Positions 1-9,051 of a stretch of DNA of 64,000 bases are shown here, piece after piece. Source of the stretch: CAILZL01 sp963791615 (GTDB lineage Bacteria > Pseudomonadota > Gammaproteobacteria > Steroidobacterales > Steroidobacteraceae); the NCBI GenBank assembly GCA_963791615.1, contig CAWBTE010000006.1, positions 124,001 through 188,000 of the forward strand, given 5' to 3'. The position numbers and the translations under genes are program-made. How positions within the stretch are numbered: position 1 is the stretch's first letter; each line of letters opens with the position of its first letter. A model generated the notes under the pieces. That model saw only the letters and a program-made list of their open reading frames with translations. It did not search any database and was not told where the DNA came from.

Positions 1-43
1 GGGCCGAGGTCATGCCAATGCCGGTGGTCCGCAGTGAATTCAT
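1..43 (-). CDS. pcm: Protein-L-isoaspartate O-methyltransferase, N-terminal fragment cut by the window edge
   Basis: Only the first 14 codons are inside the window. The ATG at 43-41 overlaps the surE stop codon (ATGA arrangement). The peptide contains TGIGMTSA, matching the conserved N-terminal GIGMTS segment of Pcm, which repairs isoaspartyl residues using S-adenosylmethionine. The surE-pcm order is standard in Gammaproteobacteria, which supports the call more than the short peptide does. The rest of the gene lies to the left of base 1. Confidence 0.7.
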   Translation of the reverse strand, partial: MNSLRTTGIGMTSA

Positions 44-810
44 GTGCGACCCTTCAGCCAGTCACGCAAATCATCCAGCATGGAGTGTCGCGTCAGATCG
101 GTTTGCAGTGGCGTGATCGACACATAGCCATTGGCAATGGCATGAAAATCCGTACCGGGCCCGGCATCCTGCTCTGCGCCTGCGGGGCCCACCCAGAATA
201 CTTCCTTACCCTTGGGATCAAGGCTGCGGATCACCGGTTCGGAACGGTGACGGAATCCGAGGCGAGTCACTTGTGTACCCTTGAGCTGCTCGTAAGGCAG
301 ATCGGGTACATTGACATTGAGAATGGTGGCTGCATCCAGCGGCATGCGTTGCAGCCGCATTACCAGCTCGGCAGCGACGCGCGCTGCGGTCGCAAAATGA
401 TTGCCGCCTGCCGTGGTGTGGCTGGTGACGAGTGACACTGCGATGGCGGGTAAACCCAGAAACCGGCCCTCCACGGCAGCGGCGACCGTCCCCGAATACA
501 AGGTGTCATCACCCAGATTCGCGCCATCATTGATACCCGACACCACCATGTCATGCTCATGCTCGAACAAACCCGATATCGCCATGTGCACGCAATCGGT
601 GGGCGTGCCATTGAGGTAGTAACAACCTTCGTCGTAGCGCGTAACCCGCAGCGGCACGTCCAGCGTCAGCGAGTTACTCGCGCCACTGCGATTGCGTTCC
701 GGCGCCACCACGGTCAGTTCTCCCAGCGCGCGCAGCGCTGTCACCAGCTGCGCCAGACCCTCGGCGCGATAACCATCGTCATTACTGATCAGAATCTTCA
801 AGGAGCCCAC
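40..810 (-). CDS. surE: 5'/3'-nucleotidase SurE
   Basis: This 256-residue protein has the length and landmarks of SurE, a metal-dependent phosphatase acting on nucleoside monophosphates and often linked to stationary-phase survival. The N-terminal ILISNDDGY carries the paired metal-binding aspartates. The metal-site serine lies in NRSGASNS, with NGTPTDCV and VSGINDGANLGDD further on. It ends in a 4-base overlap with pcm, so the two are probably co-translated. The usual neighbour truD is about 1.4 kb away, separated by an enoyl-CoA hydratase homologue and an oppositely oriented Smr gene. Confidence 0.97.
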   Translation of the reverse strand: MGSLKILISNDDGYRAEGLAQLVTALRALGELTVVAPERNRSGASNSLTLDVPLRVTRYDEGCYYLNGTPTDCVHMAISGLFEHEHDMVVSGINDGANLGDDTLYSGTVAAAVEGRFLGLPAIAVSLVTSHTTAGGNHFATAARVAAELVMRLQRMPLDAATILNVNVPDLPYEQLKGTQVTRLGFRHRSEPVIRSLDPKGKEVFWVGPAGAEQDAGPGTDFHAIANGYVSITPLQTDLTRHSMLDDLRDWLKGRT

Positions 811-896
811 GCTTTAGCTTGTGAAACAAACGTCCCTGGCTGGTTTGCCAGAGATTTATAACTATACTTCAATCCAGCCTGTTGCTCATTGCTTCG

Positions 897-1442
897 ATGC
901 TGCTCCGTATGCGCAAGTTGCCGCCTGATGAGATCGAATTATTTCGCGACGCAGTACGCGATGTGCAACCGCGTCCGGTTACCGCTGACCCTGTTGTCGC
1001 CCCCAGACCCAGGCCACGTGCACGGTTCACGCGCGCCGACCAGCAACAGGTGCTGATGGAAAGCCTGCTACCCGTCAGTGATCCGGCCTTGCTGGACACG
1101 GGTGAAGAACTGAGTTTTCGTCGTGATCACGTGCCTCATCGCGTATTGCAACGACTGCGACGCGGTGAATTCGCCGTGGCCGCAGAACTGGATTTGCATG
1201 GCCTGACGGCCATCCAGGCTCGCGCAACGTTGCTGGAGTTCGTCAACGAAGCATTACTGCACCAGCACCGCTGCGTGCGCATCATTCATGGCAAGGGACG
1301 ACGTTCCGGCCCGCGCGGGCCGGTGCTCAAGAACGTGGTGAATCTCTGGCTGCAACGCTGCAACTTGGTTACCGCATTTGGTTCGGCACGCTCCATGGAC
1401 GGCGGCAGCGGCGCCGTGTACGTTTTGTTGCAGGTCAATTGA
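897..1442 (+). CDS. Smr-domain protein, SmrA (YdaL)-like putative endonuclease
   Basis: The C-terminal half is a Smr (small MutS-related) domain: LDLHGLT, then RIIHGKGRRSG with the hallmark HGKG, and GGSGAVYVLL at the end. The N-terminal ELFRDAVRDVQP resembles the SmrA/YdaL subfamily rather than SmrB. Smr domains bind or nick nucleic acid; the physiological role of SmrA is not settled. The start is uncertain: ATG at 897 or 909, or TTG at 882, none with a clear Shine-Dalgarno. It is divergent from surE and convergent with the enoyl-CoA hydratase gene, so it sits as an insert in the truD-surE block. Confidence 0.85.
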   Translation: MLLRMRKLPPDEIELFRDAVRDVQPRPVTADPVVAPRPRPRARFTRADQQQVLMESLLPVSDPALLDTGEELSFRRDHVPHRVLQRLRRGEFAVAAELDLHGLTAIQARATLLEFVNEALLHQHRCVRIIHGKGRRSGPRGPVLKNVVNLWLQRCNLVTAFGSARSMDGGSGAVYVLLQVN

Positions 1443-1463
1443 AGACAGGCTGCTAGGCGCGAT

Positions 1464-2213
1464 TTACTTGCTCAGCTTCATGGCCAGCGCCCGCAAACCC
1501 TGCTGCGCTTCATCGCCAAACCAGCTCTTGTGCAACTGCTCGGAATCATCACGCATCGCGCCTTCATTCAATTGCACCAGATCCTGCCGGGCAATACGCC
1601 GGGTTTCCTGCAGGGCCTGTGGCGGCAGTGCCAGATACGACTGCGCGTATTCGATGGCATCGGCAATCACCCGGTCCGGCGCTGCCAGACGCTCTACCAG
1701 ACCAATCCGCAAGGCTTCCTGCGGATCAACAAACTCGCCACGCACGACCAGCTGGTCTGCGTAGCGCGCACCCACCTGTCGCCGGAATGCCTGATAGGCA
1801 ATTCTGCCCGGACAGAGGCCAACCGCCACTTCATTCAAACCAATCTTGTAGGGCCCCTCGCTCATGATGCGATAGTCACAGAACAGCGCGACCATGGCCG
1901 CAGCGGCGGCGCAATGACCGGTAATTGCCGCGACCACCGGAATCGACTGCACCGCAAGCTGGTGCTGCAACGCGATGACTGAGCGCATGAAACGTTGCAG
2001 GTCATTCCAGTCCAGCGTAATCAACATCGGCACATCCAGGCCACCACTGAACATGCCGGGCTGTCCGGACAACACAACCGCTCGCGCACCCTCGTGACTC
2101 GCCGCCCTCAGGCGTGCGGTCAGATGCACGGTCAGTTCGAGATTGAAGGCATTGGCAGGTGGGCGTGCGAAGCGGATTTCGCGCACGGCGCCGTGCTGGA
2201 ATTCTTCAAGCAT
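1464..2213 (-). CDS. Enoyl-CoA hydratase/isomerase (crotonase) family protein
   Basis: A protein of about 249 residues with the crotonase fold layout: FARPPANAFN at the N-terminus, the first oxyanion-hole region SGQPGMFSGGLDV, and a second region around AAITGHCAAAAAM before CDYRIM. The second site usually reads GxAxGGG; here the glycines are replaced by alanines, so substrate or chemistry may differ from a standard enoyl-CoA hydratase. The ATG at 2213 overlaps the truD stop by 8 bases; an ATG at 2234 is also possible. Translational coupling to truD is likely, though there is no obvious metabolic link. Confidence 0.85.
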   Translation of the reverse strand: MLEEFQHGAVREIRFARPPANAFNLELTVHLTARLRAASHEGARAVVLSGQPGMFSGGLDVPMLITLDWNDLQRFMRSVIALQHQLAVQSIPVVAAITGHCAAAAAMVALFCDYRIMSEGPYKIGLNEVAVGLCPGRIAYQAFRRQVGARYADQLVVRGEFVDPQEALRIGLVERLAAPDRVIADAIEYAQSYLALPPQALQETRRIARQDLVQLNEGAMRDDSEQLHKSWFGDEAQQGLRALAMKLSK

Positions 2214-3258
2214 CTTCGTTTTCTCCGAATGCATTGGCAGCCACCCCCAGCAGCTCGGCGATCACCGTCGTCGCGAACGCGCCGCGATTCAGCCTGAATT
2301 GCAGTATGAGCTGCGAATCCACATGCGTCCACGCCAGATTCCGCACCCACATGCGCAAGGCGCGTCGCTCATGCTCAAGCCCGACTCGCACCAGGCCCGC
2401 TGCCAGTTCGGGATACTGCGCCAGCACACCTGCTTCAAGCGTTGCGGGCTCGCCCTGCAGGCGTGTTTCACCCGCGCCCCACAGCGGGCCGGTGGGATGA
2501 ATGTCAAACTCGGCGCAACGTTGCTGCAAGGTGTCATCCAGTTCGGTCACTGCAAAGACGCTGTTGCTGCCATTGAGATTGGCCAGATCACCGGCCAGCA
2601 ACTGATTCCAGTTGCCCTGCTGCACACGCGCCTGCAATACCGCATTGAACAAGGCCGAACGCGCCGCCGACAGCGCAAAGCCACGCTGATGACGATCACG
2701 AATCTCATGGCCTTCCAGCAACCACTCACAGGCCATGCGCAGGTTATGGCCTTCATGACCAAAACGCTGCATGCCAAAGTAATTGGGTACGCCCTGCTGT
2801 TGAATCTGCTGCAAACGCTGCTCCAGCGCCGCCGCATCACCCTGCACATCACGCAGGATAATTTCAAAGTCATTGCCTTTATGCGCGCCCCGCTTCAGCT
2901 TGCGGCGTTGCCGGGTGGCTGTGATCACTGCAAAGCCTTCGCCCTTGCACTCCAGCCATGCCTCCGGAAGCAAAGTACGTGAGGGCACGGTGAACGCCTG
3001 TTCGGTGATGGCCTGACGGTCCTTCAATCCGGCAAAGCCCACATCACGCGGATCGGCATTGGCAAAACGCGCCAGCTGCCTGGCCACCCAGATCGTATTC
3101 GCGCCGCGCTTGCGCACCGTCAGCAACATGTGATCGCCATCGTTGTCGGGTTCGAAGCCCAGCCATTCGCGCACCACGAAATCTTCAGGCAGCACTTTGA
3201 AGCGCGCGCTGATCACCGGCGCGCCATGCGCCGGTGGAGGAGTCATCAATTGCTGCAT
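2206..3258 (-). CDS. truD: tRNA pseudouridine(13) synthase TruD
   Basis: 350 residues, the usual TruD length. The catalytic aspartate lies in VGFAGLKDRQA, and the family motif VPNYFGMQRFG follows near residue 160. TruD isomerises U13 in tRNA-Glu. The gene follows ispF by 14 bases in the conserved ispD-ispF-truD order, so it belongs to the same transcript. Its 3' end overlaps the downstream crotonase-family gene. Confidence 0.97.
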   Translation of the reverse strand: MQQLMTPPPAHGAPVISARFKVLPEDFVVREWLGFEPDNDGDHMLLTVRKRGANTIWVARQLARFANADPRDVGFAGLKDRQAITEQAFTVPSRTLLPEAWLECKGEGFAVITATRQRRKLKRGAHKGNDFEIILRDVQGDAAALEQRLQQIQQQGVPNYFGMQRFGHEGHNLRMACEWLLEGHEIRDRHQRGFALSAARSALFNAVLQARVQQGNWNQLLAGDLANLNGSNSVFAVTELDDTLQQRCAEFDIHPTGPLWGAGETRLQGEPATLEAGVLAQYPELAAGLVRVGLEHERRALRMWVRNLAWTHVDSQLILQFRLNRGAFATTVIAELLGVAANAFGENEDA

Positions 3259-3272
3259 AGCTTGATCGTTTA

Positions 3273-3761
3273 TCAGAGATTTATTTCAATCAGCGCAATG
3301 GCATGACAGGCCAGCCCTTCGCGCTTGCCGATGAAGCCCAACCCTTCGCTGGTAGTGGCCTTGATGTTTACCTGCGTCGCGCTGATATTCAGATCGGCCG
3401 CGATGTTGCTGCGCATCTGCTCGCGATACTTGCCCAGACGCGGCGCGTCGGCCAGCACCGTAGTATCAACATTAACCACTGTGTAGTTGCGCTCACGCAG
3501 CAATCCGGCGATATGGCGCAGAAACACACGACTGTCGGCGCCGCGCCATTGCGGATCGGTATCGGGAAAGTGCATGCCGATGTCGCCTGCCGCCATCGCG
3601 CCCAGCAAGGCATCACATAGTGCGTGCAGCACCACATCGCCATCGGAATGCGCCTGCACGCCCTGCGTATGCGGCACCCTTACGCCGCCGAGCATGACGT
3701 GATCGCCTTCGCCAAACGCATGTACGTCATAGCCCTGACCGATTCTGCATTGAGTATTCAT
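3273..3761 (-). CDS. ispF: 2-C-methyl-D-erythritol 2,4-cyclodiphosphate synthase
   Basis: 162 residues, full length for IspF. The metal ligands are visible in GYDVHAF (DxH) and the later SDGDVVLHALCDALLG histidine. The conserved DIGMHFPDTD and TTSEGLGFIGKREG segments are present. It makes the cyclic diphosphate of the MEP isoprenoid pathway. Its ATG overlaps the end of ispD by 4 bases (ATGA), and the two enzymes act two steps apart. Confidence 0.98.
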   Translation of the reverse strand: MNTQCRIGQGYDVHAFGEGDHVMLGGVRVPHTQGVQAHSDGDVVLHALCDALLGAMAAGDIGMHFPDTDPQWRGADSRVFLRHIAGLLRERNYTVVNVDTTVLADAPRLGKYREQMRSNIAADLNISATQVNIKATTSEGLGFIGKREGLACHAIALIEINL

Positions 3762-4471
3762 GAACCTGCTTCTGTCCTTGCCGCCAGAATCTGCGCTGCC
3801 AGCGCCAGATCTTCCGGCAAGGTGATTTTGAGATTGTGGGTACTGCCCCTGACCAGACGCGGCATCAGACCCAGCGCTTCAACTGCCGAAGCTTCATCAG
3901 TAACGACTCGTCCTTGCGCCAGGGAATCCTGCAAGGCGCCTTGCAACAACGACAGGCGGAACATCTGTGGCGTTTGCGCACGCCACAACGCATCGCGTGG
4001 CACCGTTTGCAGTACGCGGCCATCCGGGGCCGCTCGCTTGAGCGTATCCGCCACCGGCGTCGCCAGCAGCGCACCGACTGATTCTTCTTCAGTCACCTGC
4101 AACAACTGTTCGATGTCAGCAGCGGTCAGACAGGGACGCGCTGCATCGTGCACCAGCACCCAGTCATTCGTTTCTGCGCCCTGCTGACGTAACGCTTTCA
4201 GACCGGCCAGCACCGAATCCGCACGTTCACGTCCACCTGCGGTGCGGTACACCCGCGCATCGCGTGATACAGCCAGCGCTGACCAGAGCTCATCGCTTTC
4301 AGCCAGCGCGACCACCACGCCATAACAGCGGGTATCCGCCAGAAACGGCGCCAGCGCCCACTCGAGAACGGTTTTGCCGGCCAGTGACAGATATTGTTTG
4401 GGCAGATCGCTGCCCAAACGCGCACCGGCCCCCGCAGCGGGAATGACAGCCCAGTAGTGAACGTCGCTCAT
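3758..4471 (-). CDS. ispD: 2-C-methyl-D-erythritol 4-phosphate cytidylyltransferase
   Basis: About 237 residues. The N-terminal VIPAAGAGARLGSDLPKQY is the CTP-binding loop of IspD, followed by GGRERADSVL, VHDAARPC and RAQTPQMF. It transfers CMP to methylerythritol phosphate in the MEP pathway. I chose the ATG at 4471 (MSDVHYW); a TTG five codons upstream at 4486 would abut ftsB. It lies between ftsB and ispF in the conserved operon. Confidence 0.97.
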   Translation of the reverse strand: MSDVHYWAVIPAAGAGARLGSDLPKQYLSLAGKTVLEWALAPFLADTRCYGVVVALAESDELWSALAVSRDARVYRTAGGRERADSVLAGLKALRQQGAETNDWVLVHDAARPCLTAADIEQLLQVTEEESVGALLATPVADTLKRAAPDGRVLQTVPRDALWRAQTPQMFRLSLLQGALQDSLAQGRVVTDEASAVEALGLMPRLVRGSTHNLKITLPEDLALAAQILAARTEAGS

Positions 4472-4487
4472 GCCGGGTTCGCGCAAC

Positions 4488-4952
4488 TCAGCGCGTGCCG
4501 GCCTGGGTTACAGTCAGCGGGTTGCTGTCGGGACGACGATCAGTGGCAACAGTTGCTGGGCTGGCTGATGGACTGCTTGATAGATTGGCTGCTGCACTGC
4601 CGGGTGTGTTGCTGGTGAGCCTTGTTTGCTCTGCTGCCACCGCACCGCCATCGGTCTGCTTTTCAAGCGGCGTCAGATTGGCTTTCGGCGCTACCTGAAA
4701 GAAAGATTCATTTGAACCCACCATGCCGAGATCAGTGCGCGCCCGCTCTTCAATGGCCGACTTGCCCTTCTTCAGATCCTGCACTTCAGCGGCCAGCGTG
4801 CGATTGCGTTCATTCAACGCTGCATTCTGCTCGGTCTGCGCCGCTACTTCGCGACGCAGACGCCATACCTCACGCATGCCACCGTCACTCACCCACAGGC
4901 GATACTGCAACAACAGCACGATAGCCAGCAGCGACAGTGCAATGATTTTCAT
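4488..4952 (-). CDS. ftsB: Cell division protein FtsB with an extended C-terminal tail
   Basis: The first 20 residues form a membrane anchor (IIALSLLAIVLLLQYRLW), followed by a coiled coil (residues 25-65) rich in E, Q, R and N and the family segment ERARTDLGMV near 70-80. FtsB bridges FtsL and FtsQ in the divisome. Family members are usually about 90-120 residues. Here roughly 60 extra residues rich in A, S, T and N follow, with low complexity. Position directly downstream of eno is typical. Confidence 0.92.
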   Translation of the reverse strand: MKIIALSLLAIVLLLQYRLWVSDGGMREVWRLRREVAAQTEQNAALNERNRTLAAEVQDLKKGKSAIEERARTDLGMVGSNESFFQVAPKANLTPLEKQTDGGAVAAEQTRLTSNTPGSAAANLSSSPSASPATVATDRRPDSNPLTVTQAGTR

Positions 4953-4959
4953 CTGTGTA

Positions 4960-6270
4960 TCAGCAACTCACGCCCGGCACCGGCACCGGAAATGCCTCCA
5001 CGCCGGCATAGCGCGCCTCGCTGCCCAATTCCGCTTCGATACGCAGCAGCTGATTGTACTTGGCCATGCGATCCGAACGGCACAACGAGCCGGTCTTGAT
5101 CTGCGTGGCGCGTGTAGCTACCGCGATATCAGCGATGGTGCAATCTTCCGTTTCACCGGAACGATGCGAAACCACTGATGAGTAACCGGCATTGGCGGCC
5201 ATTTCGATGGCGGCCAGAGTTTCGGTCAACGTACCGATCTGATTCGGCTTGATCAGAATGGAGTTGGCAATCTGCTTGTCGATGCCTTCCTTGAGTATCT
5301 TCGTGTTGGTCACGAACAGATCGTCGCCCACCAGCTGCACTTTCTTGCCCAGACGCTGGGTCAGCACTGACCAGCCATCCCAGTCGCCTTCGGCCATGCC
5401 GTCTTCGATGGTAATGATGGGATAACGACCGACCAGCCCTTCAAGGTAATCGGTGAACTGTGTCGAGGTGAACTTGCGCCCTTCGGATTCCAGATTGTAG
5501 ATACCATCGTGATAGAACTCCGAACTGGCCACGTCCAGCCCCAGGAAAATCTGCCGGCCAGCCTTGTATCCCGCCTTGTCGATGGCTTCCAGAATCACTT
5601 CCAGTGCGGCTTCATTTGATGGCAGGTTGGGTGCAAAGCCGCCCTCATCACCTACTGACGTTGCCAGCTTGCGGTCGTGCAACACTTTCTTGAGTGTGTG
5701 GAAAATTTCCGCGCCATAACGCATTGCTTCGGAGAATGAGGGCGCACCCACCGGCAGAATCATGAATTCCTGGATATCGACGCTGTTATCCGCATGTGCA
5801 CCGCCATTAATGATGTTCATCATCGGTACCGGCAGCGTACGCGCCGCAGCACCAATTTCGGGACGGCTCAGATAACGGAACAGACTTTGACCCTTGGACT
5901 TGGCGCCGGCGTGACCCGATGCCAGCGAGATAGCCAGCGTCGCATTCGCACCCAACCTGGATTTGAAGTCGGTGCCATCGAGATCCAGCATCACTTTGTC
6001 GAGACCAGCCTGATCGGTGACCTCGCGCCCCAGCAGCGCCGCTTTCAACGGGCCATTCACATTGGCTACCGCCTTGGTCACGCCCTTGCCCATATAACGG
6101 CTCTTGTCGCCATCGCGTAGCTCTACCGCTTCGCGCGAACCAGTTGATGCACCGGAGGGCACGGCCGCCCGGCCTACAATGCCGGAAGCCAGCACCACAT
6201 CGGCTTCCACCGTGGGGTTACCGCGTGAGTCGATGATCTCGCGACCACGGATGTCGACAATCTTCGTCAT
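4960..6270 (-). CDS. eno: Enolase (phosphopyruvate hydratase)
   Basis: 436 residues, full length. Visible landmarks are SRGNPTVEAD, GASTGSREAVELRDGD, INGGAHADN, GDEGGFAPNL, the metal ligand region ITIEDGMAEGDWDGW, VGDDLFVTN, and the catalytic lysine and histidine in SILIKPNQIGT and SHRSGETED. It interconverts 2-phosphoglycerate and phosphoenolpyruvate. It overlaps kdsA by 4 bases; kdsA uses the PEP that enolase makes. Confidence 0.99.
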   Translation of the reverse strand: MTKIVDIRGREIIDSRGNPTVEADVVLASGIVGRAAVPSGASTGSREAVELRDGDKSRYMGKGVTKAVANVNGPLKAALLGREVTDQAGLDKVMLDLDGTDFKSRLGANATLAISLASGHAGAKSKGQSLFRYLSRPEIGAAARTLPVPMMNIINGGAHADNSVDIQEFMILPVGAPSFSEAMRYGAEIFHTLKKVLHDRKLATSVGDEGGFAPNLPSNEAALEVILEAIDKAGYKAGRQIFLGLDVASSEFYHDGIYNLESEGRKFTSTQFTDYLEGLVGRYPIITIEDGMAEGDWDGWSVLTQRLGKKVQLVGDDLFVTNTKILKEGIDKQIANSILIKPNQIGTLTETLAAIEMAANAGYSSVVSHRSGETEDCTIADIAVATRATQIKTGSLCRSDRMAKYNQLLRIEAELGSEARYAGVEAFPVPVPGVSC

Positions 6271-7100
6271 AACAAGTCTTCCTCGTAAGGTTTTGATTTC
6301 ACGACAGCATCAAGTTCTTTCAGGCGCTCAAGCAACACCGGCATGAGCTTGAGCGGCCAGGCATTCGGTCCGTCCGACAGCGCTTTGGCAGGATCGGGAT
6401 GGGTTTCCATGAACAGTCCGGAGATACCCGCGGCAACGGCAGCACGCGCCAGCACCGGCACGAACTCACGCTGACCACCGGAGGCATCGCCCTTGCCGCC
6501 CGGCAATTGCACCGAGTGCGTGGCATCGAACACCACGGGCGCACCCGTGGCACGCATCACCGACAGCGAACGCATGTCCGACACCAGATTGTTGTAGCCG
6601 AAACTGAAGCCGCGTTCGCACACCATGATTTGTTCATTACCGGTGGAACGCGCCTTGTCGACCACGTTCTGCATTTCCCATGGACTCAGGAACTGGCCTT
6701 TCTTGATGTTTACCGGCCGGCCCTGCGAAGCGCAGTTGACGATGAAGTTGGTCTGGCGGCACAGGAAGGCCGGCGTCTGCAGCACATCGACGACGGCTGC
6801 AACTTCATTCAGCGGCGTGTCTTCATGCACATCCGTGACCACCCGCAATCCCAGCTGGCGTTTCACTTCCGACAGAATGCGCAGTCCTTCTTCCATGCCC
6901 AGACCACGGAAGCTTTTCGCCGACGAGCGATTGGCCTTGTCAAACGAGGCCTTGAAGATGAAAGGAATGTTCAGCCGCTGAGTCAGTTCTTTCAGCGTAC
7001 CGGCGGTGTCGAGAACCAGCTGTTCGCTCTCAACTACGCATGGACCCGCCAGCAGAAAAAACGGCTGGTTCGGTCCGACTTCAAAATTGAATAGCTTCAT
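6267..7100 (-). CDS. kdsA: 3-deoxy-8-phosphooctulonate synthase (KDO8P synthase)
   Basis: 277 residues. Diagnostic segments: LLAGPCVVES, FKASFDKANRSS, TDVHED and FDATHSVQLPGG, ending with FMETHPDPAKALSDGPN. KdsA condenses PEP with arabinose 5-phosphate on the way to lipopolysaccharide KDO. The gene lies between pyrG and eno, the standard gammaproteobacterial order, and shows the organism makes LPS. Confidence 0.98.
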   Translation of the reverse strand: MKLFNFEVGPNQPFFLLAGPCVVESEQLVLDTAGTLKELTQRLNIPFIFKASFDKANRSSAKSFRGLGMEEGLRILSEVKRQLGLRVVTDVHEDTPLNEVAAVVDVLQTPAFLCRQTNFIVNCASQGRPVNIKKGQFLSPWEMQNVVDKARSTGNEQIMVCERGFSFGYNNLVSDMRSLSVMRATGAPVVFDATHSVQLPGGKGDASGGQREFVPVLARAAVAAGISGLFMETHPDPAKALSDGPNAWPLKLMPVLLERLKELDAVVKSKPYEEDLL

Positions 7101-7135
7101 TACGTTAACGCCATAACTCCATGATTAAAAACAAG

Positions 7136-8783
7136 TCATGCACTGGCTACCCGAGGTAGTTGTGACTGTGCATAGGCGCGCGCGGCCTTGACGAAACCGG
7201 TGAACAGCGGATGGCCGTCACGTGGTGTGGAGCGGAATTCCGGGTGGAACTGACACGCCACAAAGAACGGATGATCCGCCAGCTCCACCATCTCCACCAG
7301 GCCATCGCGCGAGAAGCCCGAAAACCTCAGGCCAGCATTCATCAGTTTCTGCAAGTACTTGTTATTGAACTCATAACGGTGACGATGGCGCTCCATCACC
7401 ACATCCGAACCGTAGATGTCATGTGCCTTGGAGCCATGCGAAATCCGGCATTCCTGCGCACCCAGCCGCATGGTGCCGCCCAGGTCTGAGCTGTCGGATC
7501 GTTGTTCGACACTGCCCTTCTGATCCTGCCATTCCGAAATCAAAGCGATGACAGGATGCGGGGTATTGCGATTGAACTCGGTGGAGTGCGCGCCTTCGAG
7601 GCCGGCCACATGACGGGCGTTCTCAATGATGGCCAGCTGCATGCCCAGACAGATACCCAGGTAAGGAATCCGGTTCTCGCGAGCGTAGCGCACCGCCTGA
7701 ATCTTGCCTTCCACGCCGCGTTCGCCGAAACCGCCGGGAACCAGGATCGCGTCCATCCCCTCCAGCGCAGCGGTGCCGTGCTTTTCGATGTCGGTTGCTT
7801 CGATGTAGTCAATTTTCACCCGCGTGCGGGTACGCAGACCGGCGTGCATCAGGGCTTCGTTCAGGGACAGATAGGCATCGCGCAGGTTGACGTACTTGCC
7901 CACCATCGCAATGTTGATCGTGGCTTCCGGGTTGGCCTTGGCGTTCACTACCTGCTTCCACTCGTGTAAATCAGCTGGTGGCACATCGAGATGCAACTTG
8001 CGCACCACAATGTCGTCCAGATGCTGGTCATGCAGCAGTTGCGGAATCTTGTAGATGTCGTCGGCATCCACCGCCGAGAACACCGCTTTCTCTTCCACAT
8101 TGGTGAACAGCGCAATCTTGCGGCGCTGCTCATCCGGTACGGTGGCGGCGCTACGGCACAAGAGGATGTCCGGCTGAATGCCGATGGAGCGCAGCTCCTT
8201 CACCGAGTGCTGCGTCGGCTTGGTCTTGATTTCGCCCGAAGTCGGGATGTACGGCACCAGCGTCAGATGCATATACAGGACATTGTCATGTCCCAGCTCG
8301 ACGCCCAGCTGACGAATGGCCTCCAGCATGGGCAATGACTCGATATCACCCACCGTGCCGCCAATTTCCACCAGACACACATCGGCATTGCCCGCCCCCA
8401 GACGAATGCAATGCTTGATTTCATCGGTAATGTGCGGAATCACCTGCACGGTCGCGCCCAGATAGTCGCCACGGCGCTCCTTGGCGATTACCCGCTCGTA
8501 AATACGGCCAGTGGTGTAGTTGCTGTTGCGCGAAGTGGTGGTGCGGATGAAGCGTTCGTAATGGCCCAGATCCAGATCGGTTTCGGTGCCGTCATCAGTG
8601 ACAAAGACCTCGCCGTGCTGGAAGGGACTCATGGTGCCCGGATCGACATTGATATACGGGTCGAGCTTGATCATCGACACCTTCAGGCCGCGCGCTTCCA
8701 GAATCGCGCCCAGAGGACGCAGCGGCAATGCCCTTCCCCAATGAGGAAACCACGCCGCCCGTCACGCAGATAAATCGAGTCAT
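7136..8783 (-). CDS. pyrG: CTP synthase, interrupted by a +1 frameshift near the N-terminus
   Basis: The main frame encodes about 520 residues of CTP synthase: KLDPYINVDPGTMSPFQHGE, DGTETDLDLGHYERF, the ammonia-ligase domain, and a class I glutamine amidotransferase domain with the catalytic cysteine in YLGICLGMQLA. The true N-terminus (MTRFICVTGGVVSSLGKGI, ATG at 8783) is in another frame. The expected join ...AAAS-LGAILEARG needs one base removed around 8713-8716. CTP synthase is normally essential, so I read this as one gene carrying a sequencing indel, not a pseudogene. It heads the kdsA-eno operon. Confidence 0.93.
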
Positions 8784-9051
8784 TAGCGACACCGTCGGAG
8801 TGAGTTGGAGTTGGAATAGTGAGCGAAGAGGCTGCGAAATGACTTTCGCGACCGCCCTGCCGACGGGCCGTCAGTCTACCGGAAGCACGCTGCGGATTAA
8901 AGCAGAGTAAAGCGATTTACCCGGTGCGCCCGAGCGCGTACGCCCAAGCGATCCCGACTACTTTTTGCAAGCAGCGCACACTGCTTTCCCGCACAACTCC
9001 AGCAATGCTAAATTGCCCGCCCTTTCCCAGCCTGCAGAGCCAAGTAACGCC

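Noticed and set aside
8700..8730. Programmed ribosomal frameshift in pyrG
   Set aside because: No slippery heptamer or clear stimulatory structure is seen, and the same kind of +1 shift recurs in unrelated genes, so sequence error is simpler.
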